DNA of 64,000 nucleotides from Enhydrobacter sp. (GTDB taxonomy: Bacteria; Pseudomonadota; Alphaproteobacteria; Reyranellales; Reyranellaceae): the NCBI RefSeq assembly GCF_030246845.1, contig NZ_CP126889.1, positions 4,397,001 to 4,461,000 of the forward strand. The letters are read 5' to 3'. Below the pieces are notes generated by a model. That model saw only the letters and a program-made list of their open reading frames with translations, was not told the origin of the DNA and did no database searches. Below are positions 9,223-18,422 of the stretch, in pieces. Numbering within the stretch: the first letter of the stretch is position 1; each line of letters opens with the position of its first letter. Made by a program: the position numbers and the translations under genes.

Positions 9223-9251
9223 TTGACCGAACGACTACCCGACTAATAGAC
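9223..9251 (+). promoter_or_regulatory. Putative promoter of rpoH
   Basis: TTGACC at 9223-9228 with weak -10 candidates TAATAG (9244, spacer 15) or ATAGAC (9246, spacer 17). It sits immediately upstream of the CIRCE-like repeat, which would then overlap the transcription start. This is a motif reading only. Confidence 0.4.
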
Positions 9252-9257
9252 TCGGAT

Positions 9258-9284
9258 TTAGCAGTCGACGGGCAAGAGTGCTAA
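9258..9284. promoter_or_regulatory. CIRCE-like operator (HrcA site) upstream of rpoH
   Basis: TTAGCAGTC, 9 bases, GAGTGCTAA. This matches the CIRCE consensus TTAGCACTC-N9-GAGTGCTAA at 17 of 18 arm positions with the exact 9-base spacing. HrcA represses groE/dnaK operons through this element. Here it ends 32 bases before the rpoH start codon and just after a plausible promoter. Confidence 0.85.
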
Positions 9285-9316
9285 ACGCCCGTTCACACAG
9301 AAAGGGGGAGTCCCCA

Positions 9317-10249
9317 ATGAGTGCTGTGTCCGCAAACCTTCCCGCCCTGCCGTCGGCCCTGTCGCCGGAGGGCAACCTCAGCCGCTACCTCCAGGAGATT
9401 CGCAAGTTTCCCCTGTTGGAGCCGCAGGAAGAATTCATGCTTGCCAAGCGCTGGCGGGAACATGGTGATTCCCAGGCCGCGCACAAGCTGGTGACGAGCC
9501 ATCTTCGCCTCGTGGCCAAGATCGCGATGGGCTATCGCGGCTACGGCCTGCCGGTAGCCGAGCTCATCTCCGAAGGCAATGTCGGCATGATGCAGGCGGT
9601 GAAGCGGTTCGATCCGGACCGCGGCTTCCGTCTCGCCACCTATGCCATGTGGTGGATTCGCGCCTCGATCCAGGAATACATCCTGCACAGCTGGTCGCTG
9701 GTGAAGATGGGCACCACGGCGGCGCAGAAGAAGCTGTTCTTCAACTTGCGCAAGCTCAAGGGCCAGATGCAGGCGATCGAGGAGGGCGACCTGTCGCCCG
9801 AGCAGGTGAAGAAGATCGCCACCCGTCTCGGCGTGCCCGAGGAGGAGGTGGTGAACATGAACCGCCGCCTCGCCGCGCCCGACAGCTCGCTCAACGCCTC
9901 GGTCAAGGCCGAGGGCGACATGGAGTGGCAGGACTGGCTGGTCGACGAGTCGCCCAACCAGGAGGCGCGCCTGGCCGACAGTCAGGAACTCGGCCAGCGC
10001 CAGCGCATGCTGGCGGCGGCGCTGAAGCAGCTCACCGACCGCGAGCGGCACATCATCGTCGAGCGCCGACTGATCGACGAGCCTCAGACCCTCGAGGATC
10101 TGTCGGCCAAGTACGGCATCAGCCGCGAGCGCGTGCGCCAGATCGAGGTGCGCGCCTTCGACAAGCTGCAAAAGGCGATGAAGAACATGGTGGTCGAGGC
10201 GGCCGCCGAGTCCTCGCGCAAGGCCGAGGCCCATTCGGCGGCGCGATAG
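9317..10249 (+). CDS. rpoH: RNA polymerase heat-shock sigma factor RpoH (sigma32)
   Basis: 310 residues. It directs RNA polymerase to heat-shock promoters. Region 2 (about 60-125) includes GYRGYGLPVAELISEGNVG and the -10-binding RGFRLATYAMWWIRASI. The RpoH-specific box QKKLFFNLRKLKG follows at 137-149, and region 4.2 has the HTH LEDLSAKYGISRERVRQIE near 250-275. ATG 9317 has Shine-Dalgarno AAAGGGGGAG. A CIRCE-like site precedes it, suggesting HrcA control of the sigma factor itself. The next gene converges on it with a 21-bp gap. Confidence 0.95.
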   Translation: MSAVSANLPALPSALSPEGNLSRYLQEIRKFPLLEPQEEFMLAKRWREHGDSQAAHKLVTSHLRLVAKIAMGYRGYGLPVAELISEGNVGMMQAVKRFDPDRGFRLATYAMWWIRASIQEYILHSWSLVKMGTTAAQKKLFFNLRKLKGQMQAIEEGDLSPEQVKKIATRLGVPEEEVVNMNRRLAAPDSSLNASVKAEGDMEWQDWLVDESPNQEARLADSQELGQRQRMLAAALKQLTDRERHIIVERRLIDEPQTLEDLSAKYGISRERVRQIEVRAFDKLQKAMKNMVVEAAAESSRKAEAHSAAR

Positions 10250-10270
10250 TCCCGGCCGACGGCGGCGTCC

Positions 10271-11446
10271 TCAGCGCTTGGGCACGCCGGCGCGGAGCAG
10301 CCCGTCGCCCAGGCGATTCATGAACGACGGCGGGAACGGCCAGGCCCGTCGCGCCATCTCCACCGTCAGATCCTTGTCCTTGCGCAGCAGCGCGACTGCC
10401 GCGCGCCGCGCCTCTGCGCCTGCGCCCATGAGCGCGGCGCCCGCGACGGCCACGCGATCGGCCCAATAGGATTGCGGCACGGCGGCGGTGCCGTCCTCGA
10501 TCCATCTTACGGCGCGCTCGTAGCGGCCGGCATTGAAGTGGACGCAGCCGATGCCGATGAAGATCAGGTGGCGCACCGGCTCGAAGGGCATCAGGCGCAG
10601 CGTCATCCTGAGCTCGCGCAAGGCGCCATCGTCGTCGCCGGCATAGGCCGAAAGCCAACCGCGGCGCACCCAGCCCCAGGGCGACCAGGGCTCGATGGCG
10701 AGCGAGCGCTCGATCAGGCGGTCCGCATCGGCGAGGCGCCGTGTCAGCGTCATGGCGCCGGCACAGAGGCTCAGGGCAAGGCCGTCGTGAGGTGCGAGGC
10801 GTCTGGCTTCGGCGGCGAGCCGCAAGGATCGTTCCCGATCGAGCTCGGGCGTGCGATCGAAATTGTGCGCCGCGCGCTGGCTCCAGCACCAGGCGGCGAT
10901 GGCCTTCGGCAGGGCGAGTTGCGGGGCCAGTTCCTGGGCCCGTTCGACGTCCGCGATCGCAGCGCTGCAGGCGGCCGGCCCAACGTTGAAGGCCGAGGCC
11001 ATGGCGCGCCAGCTCAGGCGCAATGCCTCGTCGTCGATATCGTCCTGGCCGCGGGCGCTCCGGCCGGACCGTGCCGCCTTCAGGGTCTGCGACGGCAGCT
11101 CACCGAACTGCTGCCGGTAGTAGGCCGCGAACCGGCCGAGCTGCGTGAAGCCGCTCGCCATGGCGACGTCGGTCACGTTCGCATCGCGAGCGGCCGAAAG
11201 CAACTGCTGCCGCGCGCGAGCAAGACGCAGGCGCCGCATCCAGCCGAGCGGCGTGGTGCCGAGATGGCGCCTGAACTGCGCCTCGAGCGTTCGCGGCCGC
11301 ATGCCGGCGACGGCGGCGAGGGTTTCGAGCGGGACCGGCTCTTCCAGCCGCCCGTTCAGCCACTCGAGCGCCCGCGCGAGACCCTCCGGAACATCCCTGC
11401 CGGAAGCCGGCTCTCGATGCGTCGACTGCTTCGGTCGCTCACCCAT
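10271..11446 (-). CDS. AraC-family transcriptional regulator with TPR-like C-terminal domain
   Basis: 391 residues. The AraC/XylS double-HTH DNA-binding domain lies at the N-terminus (about 20-125; VAGMRPRTLEAQFRRHLGTTP and the second helix MASGFTQLGRFAAYYRQQFG) rather than the usual C-terminus. The remaining ~250 residues are helical, with TPR-like repeats (for example AHNFDRTPELDRERSLRLAA and ADRLIERSLAIEPWSPWGW). It is divergent from the methyltransferase gene at 11571, a possible target. Ligand unknown. Confidence 0.82.
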   Translation of the reverse strand: MGERPKQSTHREPASGRDVPEGLARALEWLNGRLEEPVPLETLAAVAGMRPRTLEAQFRRHLGTTPLGWMRRLRLARARQQLLSAARDANVTDVAMASGFTQLGRFAAYYRQQFGELPSQTLKAARSGRSARGQDDIDDEALRLSWRAMASAFNVGPAACSAAIADVERAQELAPQLALPKAIAAWCWSQRAAHNFDRTPELDRERSLRLAAEARRLAPHDGLALSLCAGAMTLTRRLADADRLIERSLAIEPWSPWGWVRRGWLSAYAGDDDGALRELRMTLRLMPFEPVRHLIFIGIGCVHFNAGRYERAVRWIEDGTAAVPQSYWADRVAVAGAALMGAGAEARRAAVALLRKDKDLTVEMARRAWPFPPSFMNRLGDGLLRAGVPKR

Positions 11447-11570
11447 GTCTGCCTCCCTGTCGGCCGGTCACGGGTCGTCGGCGGATTCTGCACGATGCGG
11501 CGGTTGCTGCATAGCGGCGACGGAGTCGCGCCGCCACTCTCCCGGTCGAACGTCGAGGGAAGGAAACGCC

Positions 11571-12410
11571 ATGTCCATGACCATGACCGCTGATGCCCCC
11601 ACATCCACGCCCGATCTCGGCGCCATCAAGGCGCGTCAGCAGGGTGTGTGGTCGTCCGGGAACTATGCGCTGATCGGCGCCACCCTGCAGATCGTCGGCG
11701 AGTCGTTGTGCCAGGCGCTCGACCTGCATGCGGGCCAGCGCGTGCTGGATGTAGCGGCCGGCAACGGCAACGTCACCCTTGCCGCCGCGCGCTGCTGGTG
11801 CGACGTCACCTCGACCGACTACGTCCCGGCCCTGCTCGAGCACGGCAAGAAGCGGGCTGCCGCGGACGGCCTCGCGGTGCGCTTCCAGGAGGCCGACGCC
11901 GAGGCGTTGCCCTTCCCGGATGCGACGTTCGACGCCGTGGTCTCGACCTACGGGGTGATGTTCACGCCCGATCAGGAGAAGGCGGCCGCCGAGATGCTCC
12001 GTGTTTGCCGTCCCGGCGGAAAGATCGGCCTGGCCAACTGGACGCCCGCCGGCTTCATCGGCCAGGTGTTCAAGCTCGTCGGGCAATACGTGCCGCCGCC
12101 GGCAGGGGTCAAATCGCCGATCCTGTGGGGCACCCGGGAGCGTCTGGCGGAGCTGTTCGGCGCGGGCGCCCGGTCGATCTCGGCCGAGCCGCGCAACTTC
12201 ATGTTCCGTTATCGCTCGGCCGAACACTTCATCGACGTGTTCCGGAGCTATTACGGTCCGGTGCTGAAGGCGATGGCATCGCTGGACGATGCCAGGCGCA
12301 ACGCGCTCTCCGCCGATATCACGGCGCTCATCGGGCGCCTCAATCAGGCGAGCGACGGCACCATGGTCGTGCCGGGCGAGTACCTCGAGGTGGTGATCGC
12401 GAGGAAGTGA
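11571..12410 (+). CDS. Class I SAM-dependent methyltransferase (UbiE/COQ5-like)
   Basis: 279 residues. SAM-binding motif I VLDVAAGNGNVTLAA at 58-72, motif II region ADAEALPFPDATFDAVVS and post-II LRVCRPGGKIGLANW are typical of the Methyltransf_11/UbiE group. Shine-Dalgarno AGGGAAGG precedes ATG 11571. It is divergent from the AraC-type gene; the 124-bp gap should hold both promoters. Substrate unknown. Confidence 0.8.
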   Translation: MSMTMTADAPTSTPDLGAIKARQQGVWSSGNYALIGATLQIVGESLCQALDLHAGQRVLDVAAGNGNVTLAAARCWCDVTSTDYVPALLEHGKKRAAADGLAVRFQEADAEALPFPDATFDAVVSTYGVMFTPDQEKAAAEMLRVCRPGGKIGLANWTPAGFIGQVFKLVGQYVPPPAGVKSPILWGTRERLAELFGAGARSISAEPRNFMFRYRSAEHFIDVFRSYYGPVLKAMASLDDARRNALSADITALIGRLNQASDGTMVVPGEYLEVVIARK

Positions 12411-12422
12411 CGCCGGCGAGCG

Positions 12423-12896
12423 TCACATCGACCTGGCGTAGGCCACGAGCTGATCGAGCACGGTGCCCCAGCCCTGGTGGAAGCCCATCTCCTCGTGCTT
12501 CTTGCGGCCGTCCTCGTCGCGATGGATGGCGGTCGCGACATAGTGCGTGCCCTCGCCGCTGGGCTCGATCTCGACGATGGCGGTGAAGAACGGGTTGGCC
12601 GAAGGCCGGTAGCCGGGCAGAAGGGCGTCCGTCCAGATCAGCCGCTTCTGCGGCACGACCTCGAGAAAGCAGCCGGCGTTGTCGAACTCCTGCCCCTCGG
12701 GGCTGCGCATGACAAAGCGGAAGACGCCGCCGGGCCTGAGATCGATCTCGCAATGGGCCACCGTCCAGGGCTTGGGCGTGAACCAGTGGCGCAGATGCTC
12801 GGGCCTCGTCCACGCCTCCCAGACCAGCGCGGGCGGCACGTCGACGACGCGCTCGAGCACGAGGTCGAGCTTGGGATCGACTTTATGGACCGTCAT
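12423..12896 (-). CDS. SRPBCC/AHSA1-domain protein
   Basis: 157 residues. This is the START-like hydrophobic-cavity fold of the Aha1-C-terminal (AHSA1) group, recognisable from LERVVDVPPALVWEAWTRPE, FTPKPWTV and GFHQGWGTVLDQL. Such proteins bind small ligands; in bacteria they are often paired with ArsR-type repressors, exactly as here. ATG 12896 overlaps the TGA of the upstream arsR-like gene by 4 bases, suggesting translational coupling. Confidence 0.85.
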   Translation of the reverse strand: MTVHKVDPKLDLVLERVVDVPPALVWEAWTRPEHLRHWFTPKPWTVAHCEIDLRPGGVFRFVMRSPEGQEFDNAGCFLEVVPQKRLIWTDALLPGYRPSANPFFTAIVEIEPSGEGTHYVATAIHRDEDGRKKHEEMGFHQGWGTVLDQLVAYARSM

Positions 12897-13231
12897 GAAC
12901 GTCTCTCCTTCAGTTCCAGGAGGTAGGCGTCGAGCTGGTCGAGGCGCTGCTCCCACAGGTTTCGTTGCCGAGCCAGCCAGTCCTCGGCCTGACGCAGTTT
13001 CTTCGGCATCAGCCGATAGGTCCGCACGCGCCCGGTCTTGCGGGAGCTCACCAGGCCGCAATTTTCCAGCACCCGCAGATGCTCGACGAACGAGGGCAGC
13101 GCCATGTCGAACGGCGCGGCGAGCCTGCTGACCGACTCCGGTCCGCGCGCCAGCCGCTCCAGCACCAGCCGGCGCGTCGGATCGGCGAGGGCCTGGAAGA
13201 CGGAGTCGATCGCTGGTGCCGAAGCAACCAT
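12893..13231 (-). CDS. ArsR-family winged-helix repressor
   Basis: 112 residues. The winged-helix HTH runs from LADPTRRLVLERLARGPESV to RVLENCGLVSSRKTGRVRTYRL. No obvious metal-binding Cys motif is seen, so it is of the non-metal ArsR subgroup that accompanies SRPBCC proteins. It is the first gene of a two-gene operon and probably autoregulatory (inference). Confidence 0.88.
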   Translation of the reverse strand: MVASAPAIDSVFQALADPTRRLVLERLARGPESVSRLAAPFDMALPSFVEHLRVLENCGLVSSRKTGRVRTYRLMPKKLRQAEDWLARQRNLWEQRLDQLDAYLLELKERRS

Positions 13232-13262
13232 GCGGCCCTCTTAATGTGCATAGATACTTAGG

Positions 13263-14162
13263 TCAAGTCCTAAGTATTCGCGCGTAGCCGATGCGCCTGA
13301 AGAATCGATCGATCTCCGCCGTGGCGCGGTCGGGCGTCTCGTAGTGCACGAAGTGGCCGGCGTCCTCGGCGACGCTCGCCTCGACATCCTCGAAATAGTC
13401 GCCGACCATGTCGATCCAGGCGCTCTTCAGGACCGGATCGTGCCGGCCCCAGAAGACACGCGCGGGCTGCCTGATCTTCGGCGGCTTCGGCGCCGTGCCA
13501 GCCATGACGGCGAGCCGTGCGGCGTTCTGGGAGATGTACCAGTTGAAGCCGCCCTGCAGGTTGCCGGGCCGCAGGAAGTTGTCCACCCATCGCTCCAGCA
13601 CGCCATCGAACGCATCCTCGCGGTGCGACCAGTGTCGCAGGAAGTGCCCGATATAGGCGCGGCAGCTCGCGCGGCTCGCGCCGACCAGCTCGGGCGCGAA
13701 TGGCATCTGATGGAAGGTCTGGTACCAGATCTCGTTAATCTGCTGTGGATCGCGCCAGCGCGCGCCGATGCCGTGCGTGCCGCAATTGAAGAAGAACAGG
13801 CCCGCCACCTTGTCAGGGTGGTTGAGCGCGAGCCGCTGCATCACGTAGCCGCCGACGTCGTGGCCGACGAACCCTGCATGCTGCAGGCCGACCGCCTTCA
13901 TGAGGGCGGCGATGTCGTCGGCCAGCACGTCGGGACCCGCCCGATCGGAGCGGCCGTCGTCGGGATTGCCGCTTTGGCCGAAGCCTCTGAAATCGGGTGC
14001 GATCAGGGTGTAGCGATCGGCCAGGCGCTCGAACAGCGGTTCCCAGGTCGCCCAGAATTCCGGCCAGCCGTGCAGCAGGATCAACGGCGGGCCGGCGCCG
14101 GCCTGCGCGACGTGCATCGTGAAACCACGGATCTCGATGAAGGTGTGCTTCACGGCGGGCAT
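13263..14162 (-). CDS. Alpha/beta hydrolase, epoxide hydrolase/haloalkane dehalogenase type
   Basis: 299 residues. Oxyanion motif HGWPEFW at 31-37. The nucleophile elbow is VGHDVGGY with Asp102 instead of Ser, which is diagnostic of epoxide hydrolases and haloacid/haloalkane dehalogenases. The acid is likely in FWGRHDPV and the catalytic His in DAGHFVHYE. The HGWPE form favours epoxide hydrolase. It is divergent from the enoyl-CoA hydratase gene by 32 bp. Substrate unknown. Confidence 0.83.
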   Translation of the reverse strand: MPAVKHTFIEIRGFTMHVAQAGAGPPLILLHGWPEFWATWEPLFERLADRYTLIAPDFRGFGQSGNPDDGRSDRAGPDVLADDIAALMKAVGLQHAGFVGHDVGGYVMQRLALNHPDKVAGLFFFNCGTHGIGARWRDPQQINEIWYQTFHQMPFAPELVGASRASCRAYIGHFLRHWSHREDAFDGVLERWVDNFLRPGNLQGGFNWYISQNAARLAVMAGTAPKPPKIRQPARVFWGRHDPVLKSAWIDMVGDYFEDVEASVAEDAGHFVHYETPDRATAEIDRFFRRIGYARILRT

Positions 14163-14194
14163 GGGTAAGCTCGAGCAGGAATTGGGAGGACATC

Positions 14195-15046
14195 ATGACG
14201 AGCCCGGCCATTCGCTACGAAACGCCGACACCCGCGATCGCGCGCATCGTGCTCGACCGGCCCGACACGCGCAACGCCCAGGACACGGCGTTCCTCTATC
14301 AGTTGAACGAGGCCTTCGATCGTGCCGCCGCTGACGACCATGTGAAGGTGATCGTGCTGTCGGCCAACGGCCCGCATTTCTCTTCCGGCCATGACCTGCG
14401 CGAGGTCGACGGGCACGGCAACATGAGGAAGCACGAGACTGTCGGCACCTGGGGCGGCTTCGGCAAGCCCGGCGCCGAGGCGCAGTACGCACGCGAGCAG
14501 GAAATCTATGTCGGCTTCTGCGAGCGCTGGCGCAACATTCCCAAGCCGACCCTCGCCCTGGTGCACGGCAAGGTGATCGCCGGCGGCCTGATGCTGATGT
14601 GGCCATGCGATCTCATCGTGGCGGCCGACGACGCCGAATTCCTCGACCATACGGTGGCAATGGGCGTGGGCGGGGCCGAGTTCTTCGCCCATCCGTGGGA
14701 GATGGGCGTGCGCAAGGCCAAGGAGTTCTTGTTCACCGCCGACTGGATCAAGGCCGATGAGGCGCATCGGCTGGGCATGGTGAACCATGTCGTACCGCGT
14801 GCTGAGCTCGAGACCTTCGGCATGGCGATGGCGGAGCGGATCGCCCAGAAGCCGCTCTTTGCACTGCGACTGGTGAAGCAGGCGGTCAATGCGGCGCAGG
14901 ATGCGCAGGGCCGCGTGAGCGCCATGCAGACCTCCTTCGCGCTGCATCATCTGGCGCACGCCCACAACATGATCGTGCACGGCAAGCTGGTCGATCCGAC
15001 CGGCCTGATGCCGTCCATCAAGAAGCACGAGAAGGCGGCGGACTAG
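14195..15046 (+). CDS. Enoyl-CoA hydratase/isomerase family protein
   Basis: 283 residues. Crotonase fold. The oxyanion-hole regions are ANGPHFSSGHDLRE and VHGKVIAGGLMLMWPCD, which bind the CoA thioester carbonyl. The C-terminal half (KKHEKAAD end) is of normal length. It probably acts in a beta-oxidation-like step of the neighbouring catabolic genes, but the acyl-CoA is unknown. Its stop TAG lies in a CTAG and is followed directly by a family A repeat. Confidence 0.85.
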   Translation: MTSPAIRYETPTPAIARIVLDRPDTRNAQDTAFLYQLNEAFDRAAADDHVKVIVLSANGPHFSSGHDLREVDGHGNMRKHETVGTWGGFGKPGAEAQYAREQEIYVGFCERWRNIPKPTLALVHGKVIAGGLMLMWPCDLIVAADDAEFLDHTVAMGVGGAEFFAHPWEMGVRKAKEFLFTADWIKADEAHRLGMVNHVVPRAELETFGMAMAERIAQKPLFALRLVKQAVNAAQDAQGRVSAMQTSFALHHLAHAHNMIVHGKLVDPTGLMPSIKKHEKAAD

Positions 15047-15146
15047 AGATCCCTCGGCCTGCGGCCTCGGGGTGATACCCATTTCGCGGTGACGCACAGC
15101 GTCGGCCCCACCAACGGTGTCATCCCGAGCGTCTGCGAGGGATCTT
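15046..15146. repeat. Palindromic intergenic repeat, family A (copy 3, large hairpin)
   Basis: The outer arms agatccctcg (15046-) and cgagggatct (ending 15146) are perfect complements; inner arms ggggtgatacc and ggtgtcatccc are nearly so. It fills most of the gap between the enoyl-CoA hydratase stop and the Rieske oxygenase start and could form a long stem after the hydratase gene. Confidence 0.65.
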
Positions 15147-15210
15147 TGCCTTGGCGCGCCACGATAGCGCCCGCTATTCTCCGTCGAGCCACAGAGCCTG
15201 AGGCGATCAC

Positions 15211-16548
15211 ATGACCACGGCGAGCGAAGGCGCGGAACTCACCCAGGTCGGGCCCGGTACGGTGATGGGCCATCTGATGCGGCAGTACTGGCTGCCGGCG
15301 CTGATGTCGTCGGAACTCGAGCGCGACGGCCCCCCGACCAGGCTGATGCTGCTCGGCGAGAAGCTGGTCGCCTTCCGCGACAGCGCGGGCCAAGTGGGGG
15401 TGATGGACCATCGCTGTCCGCACCGTTGCGCCTCGCTGTTCCTCGGCCGCAACGAGCAGGGTGGCCTGCGCTGCCTCTATCACGGCTGGAAATACGACGT
15501 GGCCGGCAACTGCGTCGACATGCCGAGCGTGCCCGAGCATCAGGACTTCAAGCACAAGGTGAAGGCCAAGGCCTATCGCACGATCGAACGCGCCGGCCTC
15601 GTCTGGGTCTATATGGGCGGGCGCGCCGAGGCGCCGCCGCTGCCCGGATTCGAGATCCTCGACATGCCGGAGGAGGAGATCAACGTCAGCCTCATCCAGC
15701 GCGACTGCAACTGGCTGCAGGCGCTCGAGGGCGAGATCGACACCTCGCATTTCGGCTTCCTGCACGGCGGTCACGTCGATCCCGACGACGTGCCCGAGAG
15801 CGATCCCTTCTACTACACCATCACCAACCGCGCGCCGCAGTACCATGTCGCCGACGCGCCATGGGGTACGCAGTATGCCGGCTACCGCGCCGCGGGTCCC
15901 GGCCGCACCTACTGGCGTTTCGCCAATTTCCTGTTCCCCTGCTGGTCGCAGGCGCCCAACGGCGAGTTCGACAGTCACATGCATGCGCGCGGCTGGGTGC
16001 CGCTCGACGACGGCCACACCATGTTCGTCTTCATCTGGTGGAAGAAGGCGCGGTCGGCGATGAGCCTGCCGCAGCCCGCGTTCAAAGACGGCCGGCCGAT
16101 CGGCGGCACCGGGCGCGGCGGGCTCAAGTTCCTGCCCAACACCACCGACTGGCTCGGCCGCTGGCGCATGGCGATGAACGAGGGCAATGATTGGGGCATG
16201 GACCGCGAGGCGCAGCGCCGCAACACGATCTACAGCGGCATCGACGGCATCCATCTGCAGGACCAGGCGATCACCGAAAGCATGGGACCGGTCACGGACC
16301 ACGACTTCGAGCATCTCGCGCCGTCGGACCAGATGATCACCCGCACGCGTCGCCGCCTGCTGCTCGCTGCCCGCGCGTTGAGGGACGAGGGCAGGCTGCC
16401 GCCCGGCGCGGAGGACGGCAGCCTCTATCGCGGCGCCCGCAGCGGCTACTTCACCAGCGCCGATCAAAGCCCGTGGCGCGACGTCTACGCCTCGACGCTC
16501 GCGGCGGCCATGCATCCGCCCGTGCCGTCCGCTCACGCAGCGGAGTAG
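15211..16548 (+). CDS. Rieske non-heme iron oxygenase, large subunit (phthalate dioxygenase-like)
   Basis: 445 residues. Rieske [2Fe-2S] ligands Cys69-X-His71 (CPHRC) and Cys88-X2-His91 (CLYHGWKYD). The catalytic mononuclear iron site is in GEIDTSHFGFLHGG with His180 and His185. The layout is that of single-component-type oxygenases of the phthalate 4,5-dioxygenase/vanillate demethylase group, which need a separate reductase; none is encoded nearby. It likely hydroxylates or demethylates an aromatic compound. Confidence 0.87.
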   Translation: MTTASEGAELTQVGPGTVMGHLMRQYWLPALMSSELERDGPPTRLMLLGEKLVAFRDSAGQVGVMDHRCPHRCASLFLGRNEQGGLRCLYHGWKYDVAGNCVDMPSVPEHQDFKHKVKAKAYRTIERAGLVWVYMGGRAEAPPLPGFEILDMPEEEINVSLIQRDCNWLQALEGEIDTSHFGFLHGGHVDPDDVPESDPFYYTITNRAPQYHVADAPWGTQYAGYRAAGPGRTYWRFANFLFPCWSQAPNGEFDSHMHARGWVPLDDGHTMFVFIWWKKARSAMSLPQPAFKDGRPIGGTGRGGLKFLPNTTDWLGRWRMAMNEGNDWGMDREAQRRNTIYSGIDGIHLQDQAITESMGPVTDHDFEHLAPSDQMITRTRRRLLLAARALRDEGRLPPGAEDGSLYRGARSGYFTSADQSPWRDVYASTLAAAMHPPVPSAHAAE

Positions 16549-16577
16549 GAGCGCGCGCAGGTTTGCGCGGCTGGCAA

Positions 16578-18248
16578 TCAGCTCCTGACCATCACCTCGA
16601 TCAGGGTCGGACCGCTCGCCTTCAGCGACTTCGCGAGCGACGCCTCGAAAGTCTCGGCCGTGTCGACGCGCTCGGCAGCGACGCCGAAGCCCTTGGCCAG
16701 CGCGCAGGCGTCGATCGGCGGGTCCTTGAAGTCCATGCCGATCGGCCGGTCGTTGCCGTGGAACAGCTTCAGCCGGTTCTTCAGGATCTGGTAGCCGCCG
16801 TTGTTGCAGATGAGGAACGTCACCGGCAGACGGAGGTTCGCGGCGGTCCAGAGCGCCTGGATGGAATACATCGCACTGCCGTCGCCGATCACCGCCACGA
16901 CCCGGCGCTCGGGCAGGGCGATCTGGACGCCCACCGCGGCGGCGATGCCCCAGCCGATGCCGCCGCTCACATTGCCGAAGAAGCTGTTGCGGTCGCGATA
17001 GGGGAAATAGGACGTCAGGGTGCCGGCGCTGGTGATGCCCTCGTCGACCACGACGGCGTTCCCGGGCAGCGTCTCGCCGAGCTTCGCCATCACCCATTCG
17101 GCGGCCAGCGGCTGGCCGGAGACGGGCCTGGCCAGCGCCTTCAGCCGCTGAGCGCGTTGGGCGCTCCAGTTCTTCGAGGCGAGGGCCGCGAGGTTCGCCC
17201 GGGCCTTCTCCGCCAGCGCCGCGCCGCCCAGCTTCTTCAGAAGCGGCACCAACGCCTTCAAGGTCTCCTTCACATCGGCGCGCAGCGCGATTTCGGCCGG
17301 GAAGTTCTTGCCCATCTCCCAGTCGCGCAGGCCCAGCATCGCCACCTTGGTGGTCTCGGGCAGCGGCTCGACCTCGCTCCACACCGACATCTTCAGCACA
17401 TCGGAGCCGACGCAGAACATCAGGTCGTACTCGGAAAGGATCTGCCGCACGCGCTTCTGGTCGCGGTTGAGGGCGCCGAGATAGGCCGGATGCTCGCTGG
17501 GGAAGTGCGCGCCGTAGCCCACGGTCTGCTGCAGCACCGGCGCGCCCAGCGTCTCGGCGAGCGCGGCGGCCTCGGCGAAGGCATCGGAGGAGGCGATCTC
17601 CGGACCGGCGAGGAGGACGGGCTTCTTCGCCGACAAGAGGCGCCTGGCCAGATGCTCCAGCGCGGCGTCCGATGGACGCACCGCCGTGTCGACGCGGGTC
17701 GACGCGCCGAGATCGATCGCCGCCTCGTTGTTCAGGATGTCGCCGGGCAGCGAGATGAACACGGGTCCAGTCGGCGCGGTCGTGGCCACCTTGGCGGCGC
17801 GGCGCAGGATGCGCGGCAGATCCTCGATGCGATTGACCTCCGTCGCCCATTTCACGACCGGCGTCGCGATCGGCACGAGCGGCGCATAGAGCAGAGGCTC
17901 GGTGAGGCCGTGGCCCTGCTCCTGCTGGCCCGCCGTCACGATCATCGGCGTGCCCGACATGTAGGACGTGTAGATCGAGCCGATCGCATTGCCGAGGCCC
18001 GGCGCCACATGGACGTTGCACGAGACCAGCTTGCCCGAGGCGCGGGCGTAACCGTCGGCCATCGCGATCACGATCGCCTCCTGCAGTGCCAGCACGTAGC
18101 CCATCTCCGGCGCCGACGAGAGCGCATGCATGATCGGCAATTCGGTCGTGCCGGGATTGCCGAACATCTTCTCGACACCTTCGTCGCTCAGCACGCGCAG
18201 AAAGGCATCGCGACCCGTGATGGTGTTGGTGACGCGGGCGTCGGGCAT
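16578..18248 (-). CDS. Thiamine diphosphate-dependent enzyme (benzoylformate decarboxylase/acetolactate synthase family)
   Basis: 556 residues with the usual PYR, central and PP domains. The cofactor-activating Glu36 is in FGNPGTTELPIM. The Mg/ThDP motif starts GDGSAMYS and ends with NN about 28 residues later (FLICNNGGYQ). The GNPGTTELP and TAGQQEQGH motifs resemble benzoylformate decarboxylase more than anabolic acetolactate synthase. It lies convergent to the Rieske oxygenase and divergent from a PhyH dioxygenase, suggesting a role in aromatic 2-oxo-acid breakdown (inference). Confidence 0.82.
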   Translation of the reverse strand: MPDARVTNTITGRDAFLRVLSDEGVEKMFGNPGTTELPIMHALSSAPEMGYVLALQEAIVIAMADGYARASGKLVSCNVHVAPGLGNAIGSIYTSYMSGTPMIVTAGQQEQGHGLTEPLLYAPLVPIATPVVKWATEVNRIEDLPRILRRAAKVATTAPTGPVFISLPGDILNNEAAIDLGASTRVDTAVRPSDAALEHLARRLLSAKKPVLLAGPEIASSDAFAEAAALAETLGAPVLQQTVGYGAHFPSEHPAYLGALNRDQKRVRQILSEYDLMFCVGSDVLKMSVWSEVEPLPETTKVAMLGLRDWEMGKNFPAEIALRADVKETLKALVPLLKKLGGAALAEKARANLAALASKNWSAQRAQRLKALARPVSGQPLAAEWVMAKLGETLPGNAVVVDEGITSAGTLTSYFPYRDRNSFFGNVSGGIGWGIAAAVGVQIALPERRVVAVIGDGSAMYSIQALWTAANLRLPVTFLICNNGGYQILKNRLKLFHGNDRPIGMDFKDPPIDACALAKGFGVAAERVDTAETFEASLAKSLKASGPTLIEVMVRS

Positions 18249-18422
18249 GGTTTCCTCCCTGGGGTGGGCGAGGGTAGCGCGGTCCCTTCGGGCTGGAAAC
18301 GACTTGCGACGCCGGCAGGATGGTTATCGCCGCGATGCGAAAGGCGGCATGGGGTGCGACGATTGTCAGCCGTCGCAGGCGGGCGTTATCCTTTTGCGAG
18401 GCCATCTTCCAGGGAGGAAGCC

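Noticed and set aside
12893..12896. Frameshift between the ArsR-like and SRPBCC genes
   Set aside because: The overlap is a normal ATGA stop-start, and both proteins are full length.
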